From: an uncultured Pelagibacteraceae bacterium
Lineage (GTDB): Bacteria > Pseudomonadota > Alphaproteobacteria > Pelagibacterales > Pelagibacteraceae
Reading direction: 5' to 3'
NCBI GenBank assembly: GCA_902589315.1
Contig: CACISK010000003.1
Location: 121,460-185,459, forward strand
DNA length: 64,000 nucleotides
This document shows, in pieces, positions 15,657 to 24,032 of the stretch (position 1 is its first letter; the number at the start of each line of letters is the position of its first letter). The notes under the pieces are model-generated. The model saw nothing but the letters and a program-made list of their open reading frames with translations, made no database searches and was not told where the DNA came from. The translations under genes and the position numbers were made by a program.

Positions 15657-17229
15657 GTATAAAATGAGCTGCTCTTTCTCCTATCATTAAAGTTGGTGCA
15701 TTTAAATTACCGCTTGTAATCTCTGGCATAACTGAGGCATCTGCAACTCTTAAGCTTTCTAAACCATGAACTTTCAATTTTTCGTCAACCACTGCCATTT
15801 TGTCCACTCCCATTTTTAATGTACAGGATGGATGATAAGCTGTTTCAGCTTTTGATCTTATATACTCTGTGATTTGCTCATCATCGGTTGCACTTTCACC
15901 TGGACCAATCTCTTTTCCAGCATAAGGCTTCATTGAGTTTTGACCTAAAATCTTTCTGGCTACACGAACACACTTAATTGTTTCTTTTAAATCATATTCA
16001 TCTTCTAAATAATTAAATTGAATTTTTGGGTAATCGTATGGATTTGAGCTATTCAATTTAATATGTCCTCTACTTTTAGGTTGGTTCAAACTTGCATGTA
16101 ATTGATAACCATGTCTGTCAGGATCAACCAATCCATGATCGATTACAAAAGCTGGAAAAAAATGAAATTGTATGTTCGGATAACTTTTGTCCTCTGAAGA
16201 CTTGCAGAAACCACCTGCTTCTAAAAATGAAGTAGAACATGGACCACTTTTTGAAAGAAACCATTGAATACCTATTTTAAGCATATTTATTTTGTTAACA
16301 TAAGAATAGAGCGTATCTTTAGTTTTGCACTCCTGCTGAATGTAGGTTTCTAAGTGATCTTGTAAATTTTGACCCACTCCTTCTAAAGAGTGGATAACCT
16401 TAATCCCTTTATCTTTTAAATCTTTTTCAGGTCCTACACCTGATAACATCAGTAGTTGTGGTGAATTGATTGAACCTCCACTCAACACAATTTCTTTATT
16501 TGCATAAACTTTTGTGACTTTATTTTTTATATTTACTTCTATGCCGACTGCTTTCTTTCCTTCAAAAATAATTCTTTCAGCAAACGAATTTGTAAAGACT
16601 TTTAAATTCTTTCTTTTTTTTGCTGGTTCTAGATAATATTTAGAAGCGCTAGCTCTTTGTCCTTTATGAATTGTAATATCATACATTCCAAATCCCTCTT
16701 GATCTTCTCCGTTCATATCAACATTTTTTTTATATCCAGCTTCAACAGATGCATTAATAAAAGCACCAAACAATGGATTTTTGTTTTTGGATTGATTTAC
16801 TGGTAAAATTCCTTTCCCACCTCTGAATTCATTCTCTCCTTCAGACCATGTCTCAATTTTTTTAAAAAATGGTAAAACATTTTCATAAGACCATGATTTT
16901 AGACCAAATGAAGCCCATCTTTCATAATCATTTTTGTTTCCTCGAACGTAAACCATCCCATTATGTGCAGAACAACCACCTATCATTTTTCCTCTTGGGC
17001 AAAATAATCTCCTATTATTTAAATTAGGTTCTGGTTCCGAATAATATTTATAATTATATTTTGGATCGTGCATTGCATATAGAATTGCCAGAGGCATATT
17101 AACTTTCCAAATATCACTAGATCCACCCGCTTCAAATAAAGCAACTTTAAATTTACCATTTTCGCTTAGTCTATTTGCAAGAACACAACCTGCTGTGCCA
17201 GCACCGATTATTATGTAGTCAAAATTCAT
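15649..17229 (-). CDS. GMC-family FAD oxidoreductase (choline dehydrogenase-like)
   Basis: A 526-residue flavoprotein alcohol dehydrogenase. The FAD-binding GxGxxG is at residues 9-14 (GAGTAG), followed by the GMC signature around PRGKMIGGCSAHNGMVYVRG. The second signature is GGSINSPQLLMLSGVGP, and the catalytic His lies in AYHPSCTLKMG near the C-terminus with Asn in SGNLNAPTLMIGERAA. BetA-type choline dehydrogenases share this layout, but so do many other alcohol oxidisers. The gene follows the thioesterase at 17230 with no gap, inside a carnitine/betaine island, so a quaternary-amine alcohol such as choline is plausible but unproven. Confidence 0.82.
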   Translation of the reverse strand: MNFDYIIIGAGTAGCVLANRLSENGKFKVALFEAGGSSDIWKVNMPLAILYAMHDPKYNYKYYSEPEPNLNNRRLFCPRGKMIGGCSAHNGMVYVRGNKNDYERWASFGLKSWSYENVLPFFKKIETWSEGENEFRGGKGILPVNQSKNKNPLFGAFINASVEAGYKKNVDMNGEDQEGFGMYDITIHKGQRASASKYYLEPAKKRKNLKVFTNSFAERIIFEGKKAVGIEVNIKNKVTKVYANKEIVLSGGSINSPQLLMLSGVGPEKDLKDKGIKVIHSLEGVGQNLQDHLETYIQQECKTKDTLYSYVNKINMLKIGIQWFLSKSGPCSTSFLEAGGFCKSSEDKSYPNIQFHFFPAFVIDHGLVDPDRHGYQLHASLNQPKSRGHIKLNSSNPYDYPKIQFNYLEDEYDLKETIKCVRVARKILGQNSMKPYAGKEIGPGESATDDEQITEYIRSKAETAYHPSCTLKMGVDKMAVVDEKLKVHGLESLRVADASVMPEITSGNLNAPTLMIGERAAHFILN

Positions 17230-17697
17230 TTACTTTTTAAGTTTATCTGAAAGTACTAATTTTTCTGATTTAAAACTATTTTTATTTTCATTAATAAAAT
17301 CATCCATAATTTTTATTTTATCTTCTTCAAATTCTGTAACTTTTCTTTTTTCAAGATCTATATAAAGAGATATACTTTCTGTAGTTGCAGCAAGTTTTCT
17401 TGTTTTTTTTTCGATCATCTCACATTTTAAATGCAACCTTTTCTTATCATGATCAAAGAAAGTGCAATAAATATCAACTTCTTCATTTTCCTTAACTTCA
17501 TTGTCATAAGTTGTTCTTGTTTCAACAACCATTGTACTTCTTTTATTTATTTGTGCTTTAGCTCCACCCATCTCAAATTTATTAAGCATGGTTTCCCATG
17601 CTTCATCAAAAATTAAAACATAATAAGCCATGTTCATATGCTCATTATAATCCGTCCAATCTTTAATTATTTTTCTCGAAGCTAAATGAAATGTCAT
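17230..17697 (-). CDS. 4HBT-fold thioesterase, probable betainyl-CoA thioesterase (CdhB-like)
   Basis: A 155-residue hot-dog-fold thioesterase. The N-terminal motif DWTDYNEHMNMAYYV (residues 13-27) matches the carnitine-cluster thioesterases, where Asp/Glu and Asn-His-Met lie at the CoA site. In pseudomonads carnitine is oxidised, cleaved to betainyl-CoA and then hydrolysed to glycine betaine by this enzyme. The cleaving enzyme (18622) and carnitine dehydrogenase (19509) are close by on the other strand, which supports the role. It lies 4 bases after the CitE-like gene and abuts the GMC gene, so the three are one operon. Confidence 0.75.
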   Translation of the reverse strand: MTFHLASRKIIKDWTDYNEHMNMAYYVLIFDEAWETMLNKFEMGGAKAQINKRSTMVVETRTTYDNEVKENEEVDIYCTFFDHDKKRLHLKCEMIEKKTRKLAATTESISLYIDLEKRKVTEFEEDKIKIMDDFINENKNSFKSEKLVLSDKLKK

Positions 17698-17701
17698 TTT
17701 A

Positions 17702-18562
17702 TTAGCTTTTGTTTATTTTATCCGCTACTAACAATTTTCTTTGCATTTCTCTTAAAACAGGTCTTTCAATCAATTTGCCATCTATTACAACTAAACCTGT
17801 ATTTGCTTTTTTAAACTGATCCATAATTTTTTTAGCTTTACTGATTTCCTCTTCAGACGGAGTAAAAATTTCATTTAAAATACTTATTTGTTTTGGATGA
17901 ATCGATCCTTTTCCAGTGAAACCTAAATTTTTAACAAACTGTGCTTCTTTTTTCATTCCTTCCATATCTTCTAAATTTAAATAAGGAACATCAATAACAT
18001 CAACTCCTTTACTTGCTCCAGCATGAACTAATCTTGATCTTGCATAAACTAAATTTTCTAATTTGTTTTCTACTCTTAATTCTGCTGCCATATCTTCTCC
18101 ACCAAAATATAAAGCAACTATTCTGTTACTAGAATGGGCAATATCGTAAATACTTTCAAGAGCTTGATTAGTTTCCATTATGACATGAAGATCGGTTTCT
18201 AATCCACAATCAGTAAGCATGTCATCAATAAATTTAATTTCATCTGGTGTTTTTACCTTTGGTAGCATGATTGCTTTAACTTTTAATTTATTTGATGCAA
18301 TTGCTTCTAGGTCTAAAAGACCGTTTTTAGTTCTTTGACAATTTAATCTAACAACTAATTCAACATCATTTTTAATTTCTAGTGTCTTTAATGCTTCAAT
18401 GGTATTTTTCCTTGCCTCATCTTTATCTTTCATGGCAATTCCATCTTCTAATTCTATACAAACCATATCAGCCCCTGAAGCTAAGGCTTTTGGAAACATC
18501 TCTGGTTGAAGACCTGGTGTAAATATAAAACTACGTCTAACCCTTAGTTTATTTAAGTCCAT
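17702..18562 (-). CDS. HpcH/HpaI aldolase / CitE-like lyase
   Basis: A 286-residue TIM-barrel lyase of the CitE group. Motifs are RRSFIFTPGLQPEMFPKAL at the start, the Mg-binding CIELEDG, VRLN, LPKVKTPDE, METNQAL and the signature FGGEDMAAEL. Relatives cleave malyl-CoA, citramalyl-CoA or citryl-CoA, or act as malyl-CoA thioesterases; the choice cannot be made here. Being first in the operon with the thioesterase and GMC gene, and divergent from the BKACE gene by only 59 bases, it may handle the C2-CoA by-product of carnitine cleavage. Confidence 0.8.
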   Translation of the reverse strand: MDLNKLRVRRSFIFTPGLQPEMFPKALASGADMVCIELEDGIAMKDKDEARKNTIEALKTLEIKNDVELVVRLNCQRTKNGLLDLEAIASNKLKVKAIMLPKVKTPDEIKFIDDMLTDCGLETDLHVIMETNQALESIYDIAHSSNRIVALYFGGEDMAAELRVENKLENLVYARSRLVHAGASKGVDVIDVPYLNLEDMEGMKKEAQFVKNLGFTGKGSIHPKQISILNEIFTPSEEEISKAKKIMDQFKKANTGLVVIDGKLIERPVLREMQRKLLVADKINKS

Positions 18563-18621
18563 TTAATTTTTATTTCCTATAATTATTGATGATATGATAA
18601 TATATTTTTCTAGAAATAAAA

Positions 18622-19509
18622 ATGAACAATAAGGTCTTCATCTCATGTGCAGTTACAGGATCTGGTGATACAGCTAATAAACATCCTGATTTACCTAAAA
18701 CTCCAGATCAAATTGCAAAAGCAGCAATAGACTCTGCTAAAGCTGGAGCTGCAATTGCCCATATTCATGTTAGAGAGGAAGATGGTACCCCAAGTAGACG
18801 ACTTGAGCTTTATAAAGAAGTGGTTGACAGAGTGAGATCATCTGAAACTGATGTAATTATAAATCTTACAACAGGTATGGGTGGTGATTTAGATATTGGC
18901 CAAGGCAAGAACCCTTTAGATTTTGGTCCAATGACAGACATGGCAAATGTAATGGAGAGAATTGCTAATGCAGAACAATTTCTACCAGAAATATGCACAC
19001 TTGATTGTGGTACTTTAAATTTTGGAGATAGTTCAGTTATCACAGTCAATACACCTAACGATTTAAGAAAAGCTGCAAAAAAACTTCAAGAAATAAAAGT
19101 TAAACCTGAAATAGAAGCTTTTGATTTAGGAAATATGTGGTTTGGCGCTCAATTATATAAAGAGGGATTATTAAGTGATCCGCCTCTTTTTCAAATGTGT
19201 TTAGGAATTCCATGGGGAGCACCGGCAACACCATTAGCTATGCAAGCGATGAAAGATATAATGCCTAAAGAAGGTGTATGGTCAGGTTTTGCAATATCTA
19301 AAAACGAAATGCCATATGTTGCTCAAACTGTAGTAATGGGAGGTAACCCAAGGGTTGGTCTGGAGGATAATTTATATTTGTCCAAAGGAAAATTGGCAAC
19401 AAATCCTCAATTAGTTGAGAAAGCCATAAGGATCGTCACAGATCTTGGTGTAGAGATTATGTCACCTTCAGAAACAAGAGAAAAATTAAAGCTTGTAAAA
19501 CACAAGTAA
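18622..19509 (+). CDS. BKACE-family 3-keto acid cleavage enzyme, probable dehydrocarnitine cleavage enzyme (CdhC-like)
   Basis: A 295-residue TIM-barrel Zn enzyme of the beta-keto acid cleavage family, which condenses a beta-keto acid with acetyl-CoA to give a new CoA ester and acetoacetate. The zinc His pair is at residues 47 and 49 (HIHVREEDG), the substrate loop is SCAVTGSGDTANKHPDLP, and VGLEDNLYL near residue 250 carries the conserved Glu. The SCAVTG...PxxP opening is typical of the carnitine subgroup. It overlaps carnitine dehydrogenase by one base, as expected for a shared pathway, with the thioesterase on the opposite strand nearby. Confidence 0.85.
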   Translation: MNNKVFISCAVTGSGDTANKHPDLPKTPDQIAKAAIDSAKAGAAIAHIHVREEDGTPSRRLELYKEVVDRVRSSETDVIINLTTGMGGDLDIGQGKNPLDFGPMTDMANVMERIANAEQFLPEICTLDCGTLNFGDSSVITVNTPNDLRKAAKKLQEIKVKPEIEAFDLGNMWFGAQLYKEGLLSDPPLFQMCLGIPWGAPATPLAMQAMKDIMPKEGVWSGFAISKNEMPYVAQTVVMGGNPRVGLEDNLYLSKGKLATNPQLVEKAIRIVTDLGVEIMSPSETREKLKLVKHK

Positions 19510-20450
19510 TGTCAAAAATTAAAACTGTAGGAATAGTTGGAACTGGTGTCATCGGGACTGGCTGGATAATAAGGAATTTAGCTCACAACAAAATTGTTCA
19601 TGCATATGATCAAAACAAAAATCTTAAAAATTATGTTTTAAAAGAAATAAAAAGAACTTCAGTAAGTATAAAAAAACTTTTTGGAAAAAAAATTATAATT
19701 AAAAATTTAAAATTCTTTAATTCTTTGGAAAAGGCTCTTTCAAATGTTGACTTTGTTCAAGAAAGTGTATTAGAGAATTACAAAGTTAAAACTGATTTAA
19801 TCCAAAAAATCTCTAAATACGTAAAATCAAATGTAATTATTTCTTCAAGTTCGTCAGGACTTTTGCCCTCTAAAATTTTTTCTAAGAGTAAAAATCCTCA
19901 AAGAGGTATAATTGGACATCCATTTAATCCAGCGTATTTATTACCAGCGGTTGAAATAGTTCCTGGAAAAAAAACCACAAGAAAGTTTCTTTCAGATGCA
20001 AACAAATATTACAAATCAATCTCGATGAAGCCAATTATGCTTAAAAAAGAATTACCAGGTTATTTATCGGATAGACTTCAAGAGGCATTGTGGAGAGAGG
20101 GTTTACATATTATTAATGAAAATTATGCAACAACACAGGAATTAGATCGTGCAATAGAAGATGGACCAGGTCTTAGATACTCAATAATGGGCACCTTTTT
20201 AACCTTTCATCTTGCTGGAGGTAATGCAGGAATGAAACATATGTTAAAGCAATTTGGTCCAGCCTTAAAATTACCTTGGACAAAATTAAAAGCTCCAAAG
20301 TTAACAAATAAATTATCTTCTAAACTTATATCAGGTACAAAAAAACAAGCTAAAGGTAAATCAATTAATATGCTTTCAAATATTAGGGACCAATATTTAG
20401 TTGATGTATTAAAAATTAGAAAAAAATATGAGAATAAAATTAGAAATTGA
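19509..20450 (+). CDS. Probable L-carnitine 3-dehydrogenase (3-hydroxyacyl-CoA dehydrogenase family)
   Basis: A 313-residue NAD-dependent dehydrogenase with Rossmann motif GIVGTGVIGTGW (residues 8-19), the active-site region SSSSGLLPS, and the His-Pro motif IGHPFNPAYLLPAVEIVPG typical of 3-hydroxyacyl-CoA and carnitine dehydrogenases. It lacks the larger size of multifunctional FadB. Adjacent BKACE and thioesterase genes match the cdhA-B-C set for carnitine breakdown, which is the main reason for the specific call. The stop TGA overlaps the next start (ATGA). Confidence 0.82.
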   Translation: MSKIKTVGIVGTGVIGTGWIIRNLAHNKIVHAYDQNKNLKNYVLKEIKRTSVSIKKLFGKKIIIKNLKFFNSLEKALSNVDFVQESVLENYKVKTDLIQKISKYVKSNVIISSSSSGLLPSKIFSKSKNPQRGIIGHPFNPAYLLPAVEIVPGKKTTRKFLSDANKYYKSISMKPIMLKKELPGYLSDRLQEALWREGLHIINENYATTQELDRAIEDGPGLRYSIMGTFLTFHLAGGNAGMKHMLKQFGPALKLPWTKLKAPKLTNKLSSKLISGTKKQAKGKSINMLSNIRDQYLVDVLKIRKKYENKIRN

Positions 20451-20860
20451 TGAAAGAAAAAATTTTTATAAATAAAACTGGTGGATGTATCTGTGGAAAT
20501 ATAACTTTTAAGGTTAAGCTTGATGAAGTCCCTTTAGTTTTCAATTGTCATTGTATTGATTGTAGAAAAAAAATAGGAGGAATAATGACAATTATACTGC
20601 TTAGAGATGGAGCAATAGATATAGATAAGTCTAAATTAAAAATTTATGAACATGAAGGTGGCAGTGGTAATAAAATTAAAAAACATTTTTGTGGGAAATG
20701 TGCTGCTCCTATTTTAACTTATGTAGAAAAGTATAAAAAATACTATTTATATGCAGGTTTACTAGACGATATTAGTTTTTTAAATAAAGCAGAGAACATA
20801 CACTATAAAGAGTCTCATTTTCCATTTATGGAAATAAGCGAAAAAAATATTAAAGTTTAA
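20450..20860 (+). CDS. GFA-family zinc-binding protein (second copy)
   Basis: A 136-residue GFA-fold protein with GGCICGNITFKV near residue 12, NCHCIDCRKKIGG near residue 33 and HFCGKCAAPILTY near residue 78. I chose the ATG at 20450, which overlaps the dehydrogenase stop in ATGA, over a TTG three bases earlier. It is clearly related in layout to the protein at 15180 but shorter. Its place at the end of the carnitine operon suggests a role with that pathway, which is inference. It ends 3 bases before the convergent SDR gene. Confidence 0.83.
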   Translation: MKEKIFINKTGGCICGNITFKVKLDEVPLVFNCHCIDCRKKIGGIMTIILLRDGAIDIDKSKLKIYEHEGGSGNKIKKHFCGKCAAPILTYVEKYKKYYLYAGLLDDISFLNKAENIHYKESHFPFMEISEKNIKV

Positions 20861-20863
20861 ATA

Positions 20864-21649
20864 CTAATGCATTTTTAAAGTATTGCCGTCTACAGCAATT
20901 ACTTGTCCTGATATCCTTGGTGCATCATTCGAAATTAAAAAGCTACAGATTCTTCCAATATCCTCTTCATAGACCCATGTATTCATAGAAGTCATTGAAA
21001 CAAATTCTTTTTCTATTAATTTTTTTGAAATATTTAAAAACTTCGATTTATCCCTTATTACTCTACCCATTCTATCCCCCTTTATTGTTCCAGGACAAAT
21101 AGCGTTTACTCTAATTTTAAATTTTCCTAGTTCCATTGCTAGTGTTTTGGTTATACCAACAACTGCCCACTTACTTGCACAGTAAGGGGATCTTAATGGA
21201 AATCCAAATATACCTGCGGTTGATGATAAATTTATTATAGCTCCACCTTTATTTTTTTTTAACATTGGAATTGAATATTTTGAAAAATAAAAATGGCTAA
21301 TAACGTTTACCTTTAATGTATTTTCCCAATCCTTACTTTTTAATTTTTCAAGTGTCCCAGTTGGCCCAGCAATTCCAACGTTATTTATAAGAGCATCAAT
21401 TTTTTTTGTTTTTTTTAATATTTTGCTAAAAAAATTTTTTACTTGGTTTTCATCAGAGGCATCGCACTGAAATACAAATAATTTTTTATTATTGAGCTTG
21501 TGCGTCTTGCATTTATTCAGAAAAGTTGGATTGATATCACAAAGATATACTATTGCACCTTTATCTAAAAATATTTTTGCCGAACTCCATCCAATACCCG
21601 AACCTCCTGCGGATATGATTATTTTTTTATTTTTTAAGGTTATGCTCAT
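20864..21649 (-). CDS. Short-chain dehydrogenase/reductase (SDR)
   Basis: A 261-residue classical SDR. The cofactor loop is SAGGSGIGWSSAK, with NNVGIAG following, catalytic Ser in NLSSTAG and the YCASK Tyr-x-x-x-Lys pair, and the C-terminal GQVIAVDG is standard. I prefer the ATG at 21649 (MSITLKNKKIII) over a TTG eight codons upstream, because the core begins there. It would oxidise or reduce a hydroxyl/keto group with NAD(P). It is divergent from the gamma-butyrobetaine dioxygenase and inside the carnitine island, but substrate is not inferable. Confidence 0.82.
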   Translation of the reverse strand: MSITLKNKKIIISAGGSGIGWSSAKIFLDKGAIVYLCDINPTFLNKCKTHKLNNKKLFVFQCDASDENQVKNFFSKILKKTKKIDALINNVGIAGPTGTLEKLKSKDWENTLKVNVISHFYFSKYSIPMLKKNKGGAIINLSSTAGIFGFPLRSPYCASKWAVVGITKTLAMELGKFKIRVNAICPGTIKGDRMGRVIRDKSKFLNISKKLIEKEFVSMTSMNTWVYEEDIGRICSFLISNDAPRISGQVIAVDGNTLKMH

Positions 21650-21751
21650 TTTTAATTTTAAAAGATAAATCAAACTAACAAATCTTCAAACTATTAATAT
21701 GTCAACTAATAATTGAATTGAGCATTAAATTATTTTATATTGATATTGATT

Positions 21752-22876
21752 ATGCACTCAATTTCAAAAATCTCAAAAAATGGGACTTATCTTCAAGTAA
21801 TTTGGGATGACGGGAAAGAGAGTAAATTTAATTATATGTGGCTGAGAGATAATTGCCCTACAGCACACGATAAAGATTCTAGACATCGAATGTTTAATAT
21901 TTTAGATGTATCAGAAAATATAAACCCAAAAAAATATAATCTTAATAGCGATGGTAAATTAGAAATAGAATGGAGTGAGGGAAATCATGTAAGCCATTAT
22001 GATGTTAGTTGGCTTAGAGAAAATTGTTACACAATTAAAAATAACGAAGAATACAAATCACCTTATCAATTATGGGATGGAAGTTTAGAAAAAAATATTC
22101 ATAGTATATATATAGATCACAATGAAATTATATCTTCTGAAGAGGGATTAGTTAAATGGTTAGAGCTTCTTCATTATAAAGGAATTGCCATAGTTTTTAA
22201 TGCTCCAGTAGAAAAAAATTCTGCTTTTCCTGTTTTAAATAGAATTAGTCACACAAGAGAGACATTTTTTAAAACACCTTTTGAAGTTATAAATATACCA
22301 AAACCAAATAACTCAGCTTATACAGCTCATGCACTTCAAAATCATATGGATTTACCGTGGTTTGAAAATCCTCCTGGGTATCAATTTTTACATTGTTTGG
22401 TTAATTCAGCAAAAGGGGGTGACTCATCAGCAGTTGATGCATTTGCAGTAGCAGAATATTTAAAGAATAACGACAGAGATACTTTTGATACGTTAACAAA
22501 AATTCCCCTAAAGTTTAGAGACAAAGATTATACACAAGAAGCTCATAGAAGCTTTTATGGCACTGCAATAAGTCTAACAAAAGATGGTGATTATAATGAT
22601 GTTAGATTTAGTACTGCAACTATGGACGCCTTAGATTGTCATCCAGATCAAATGGATAAAGTTTATAAATCTCATCATAAATTTGGAAAACTTTTACACG
22701 ATGACAAATTTCAAATAAAATTTAGGCTAAGACCAGGAGATATATATACATTTAATAATAGAAGAGTACTTCACGGAAGAACAGAATTTGATCCAAATTC
22801 TGGACACAGACACCTACAAGGTTATTACATGGATAGAGATGAAATTGTGGGTCGATTAAATTATCTTAAGAAATAA
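21752..22876 (+). CDS. Gamma-butyrobetaine dioxygenase (BBOX-like Fe(II)/2-oxoglutarate oxygenase)
   Basis: Predicted to hydroxylate gamma-butyrobetaine to L-carnitine. The ATG at 21752 is preferred to a TTG four codons earlier, giving 374 residues. The N-terminal DUF971-like domain has two WLRDNC/WLRENC motifs. The catalytic domain shows His198-x-Asp200 (NHMDLPW), GGDSSAVDAF, His341 (VLHGR) and Arg353 (HRHLQGYY), all as in human BBOX1 and bacterial homologues. The zinc-binding Cys cluster of BBOX1 (CPxxxC) is changed to CPTAHD here. A terminator follows at once. It supplies carnitine to the enzymes at 17230-20450. Confidence 0.85.
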   Translation: MHSISKISKNGTYLQVIWDDGKESKFNYMWLRDNCPTAHDKDSRHRMFNILDVSENINPKKYNLNSDGKLEIEWSEGNHVSHYDVSWLRENCYTIKNNEEYKSPYQLWDGSLEKNIHSIYIDHNEIISSEEGLVKWLELLHYKGIAIVFNAPVEKNSAFPVLNRISHTRETFFKTPFEVINIPKPNNSAYTAHALQNHMDLPWFENPPGYQFLHCLVNSAKGGDSSAVDAFAVAEYLKNNDRDTFDTLTKIPLKFRDKDYTQEAHRSFYGTAISLTKDGDYNDVRFSTATMDALDCHPDQMDKVYKSHHKFGKLLHDDKFQIKFRLRPGDIYTFNNRRVLHGRTEFDPNSGHRHLQGYYMDRDEIVGRLNYLKK

Positions 22877-22878
22877 AA

Positions 22879-22911
22879 AAAAAGGGCTTTGAAAATCAAA
22901 GCCCTTTTTAT
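22879..22911. terminator. Bidirectional intrinsic terminator
   Basis: A 13-bp stem, AAAAAGGGCTTTG (22879-22891) with CAAAGCCCTTTTT (22897-22909), encloses a 5-base loop. Its A-rich and T-rich flanks let it act on both strands. It separates the plus-strand dioxygenase gene from the minus-strand proX gene, which end 54 bases apart. Confidence 0.9.
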
Positions 22912-22930
22912 CTAATTTATTTTAAAGTTA

Positions 22931-23941
22931 TTATGGAAGCCAACTTTTCCATTTATCTGGATTATTGTCTAACCACTCATTAACAACTTCTTTTACATCT
23001 CTTTTCTTAATATCAACTTCAACTAACATTTTAGCTTGGTCAATATTTTGTAAAGACATTTTTTCAAAGAACTTCTTAGCATCAGCATGTTCTGCACTAG
23101 CAAAAGTAGCTGGGTTTCCGTAGTTCATCGTGTAATCTTTAGCCCAACCAGTTGCTGGCCATCCTTTTGTTCCACAATCTTTCCAGTTTCCTGCTTCTGT
23201 GAACGTATCTGGATCACAAACTTTATGTTCAGGTAGTTGCACTCCAACCATATCAAACTCTCCAAAGAACCAATGCGGAGACCATAGATAAAGTAGGAAT
23301 GGTTCTTTTCGCATGTAAGCAGCTTTTGCTTCTGCGATAGCAGCAGCTTCTGTTCCAAGTTCGTCAGCTTGGAAGTCTATTCCTAAGAGATCAAGTCTTT
23401 TTTGGTCATGACAGTTCCAACCTGCAACCGGACATCCAATTAGTCTACCTCTCTTACCACTTTCAATAGTTGCAAATTTTGCTTTATGTTTGTTTAAATC
23501 TTTCCAAGTTTTTATGCCAAGTTCCTCTGCTGCATATCTAGGTATCCAATAATCAGATAAACCAATTATTCCAGATGTCCCTAAAAGATCTACACTTCCA
23601 TCACCGTTGTATGTTCCAACGACTTTACCTTCGTATATTAGGTCTTCTTTTAACATTACAGAATCAGCTTCAGCATAACTTGGCCAACTTTCACATGCAA
23701 AATCTAGTTCTCCAGCAGCAATAGCTTCCCATAATCCAGTTCCAGATGGGAATACTGTTTGTTTAACTTTATATCCCATTTCTCTTTCAAGGATTGCAAC
23801 TGCAACTTCACATGTAATTATCCCACCAGTCCAATCTGCTATAGCCGCATGAAGTCTTTTGGCAGCATTCGCATGACCAAAAGATCCAATTAGCAACACT
23901 ACAGAAAGAATAAGTGTTGATATTTTCTTTGATAACTTCAT
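22931..23941 (-). CDS. proX: Glycine betaine/quaternary amine ABC transporter substrate-binding protein (OpuAC/ProX family)
   Basis: A 336-residue periplasmic protein with a signal peptide at 1-26 (ending GHANA|A). The OpuAC fold is shown by ADWTGGIITCEVAVAILE, FACESWP, and a C-terminal LYLWSPHWFF stretch. Aromatic residues such as these form the box that holds trimethylammonium groups. A strong ribosome binding site (AGAGGAAG) precedes the start, matching high demand for the binding protein. It lies 91 bases after proW on the same strand. Because it neighbours carnitine genes, carnitine or gamma-butyrobetaine are possible ligands as well as glycine betaine. Confidence 0.9.
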   Translation of the reverse strand: MKLSKKISTLILSVVLLIGSFGHANAAKRLHAAIADWTGGIITCEVAVAILEREMGYKVKQTVFPSGTGLWEAIAAGELDFACESWPSYAEADSVMLKEDLIYEGKVVGTYNGDGSVDLLGTSGIIGLSDYWIPRYAAEELGIKTWKDLNKHKAKFATIESGKRGRLIGCPVAGWNCHDQKRLDLLGIDFQADELGTEAAAIAEAKAAYMRKEPFLLYLWSPHWFFGEFDMVGVQLPEHKVCDPDTFTEAGNWKDCGTKGWPATGWAKDYTMNYGNPATFASAEHADAKKFFEKMSLQNIDQAKMLVEVDIKKRDVKEVVNEWLDNNPDKWKSWLP

Positions 23942-24032
23942 TTACTTCCTCTCTTTTTAATTAATTAAAGTCCTATTTTAGAACAAATTATAACTGTCTG
24001 TAAACCTTGCAAATCACCACTATTTTATTGGT

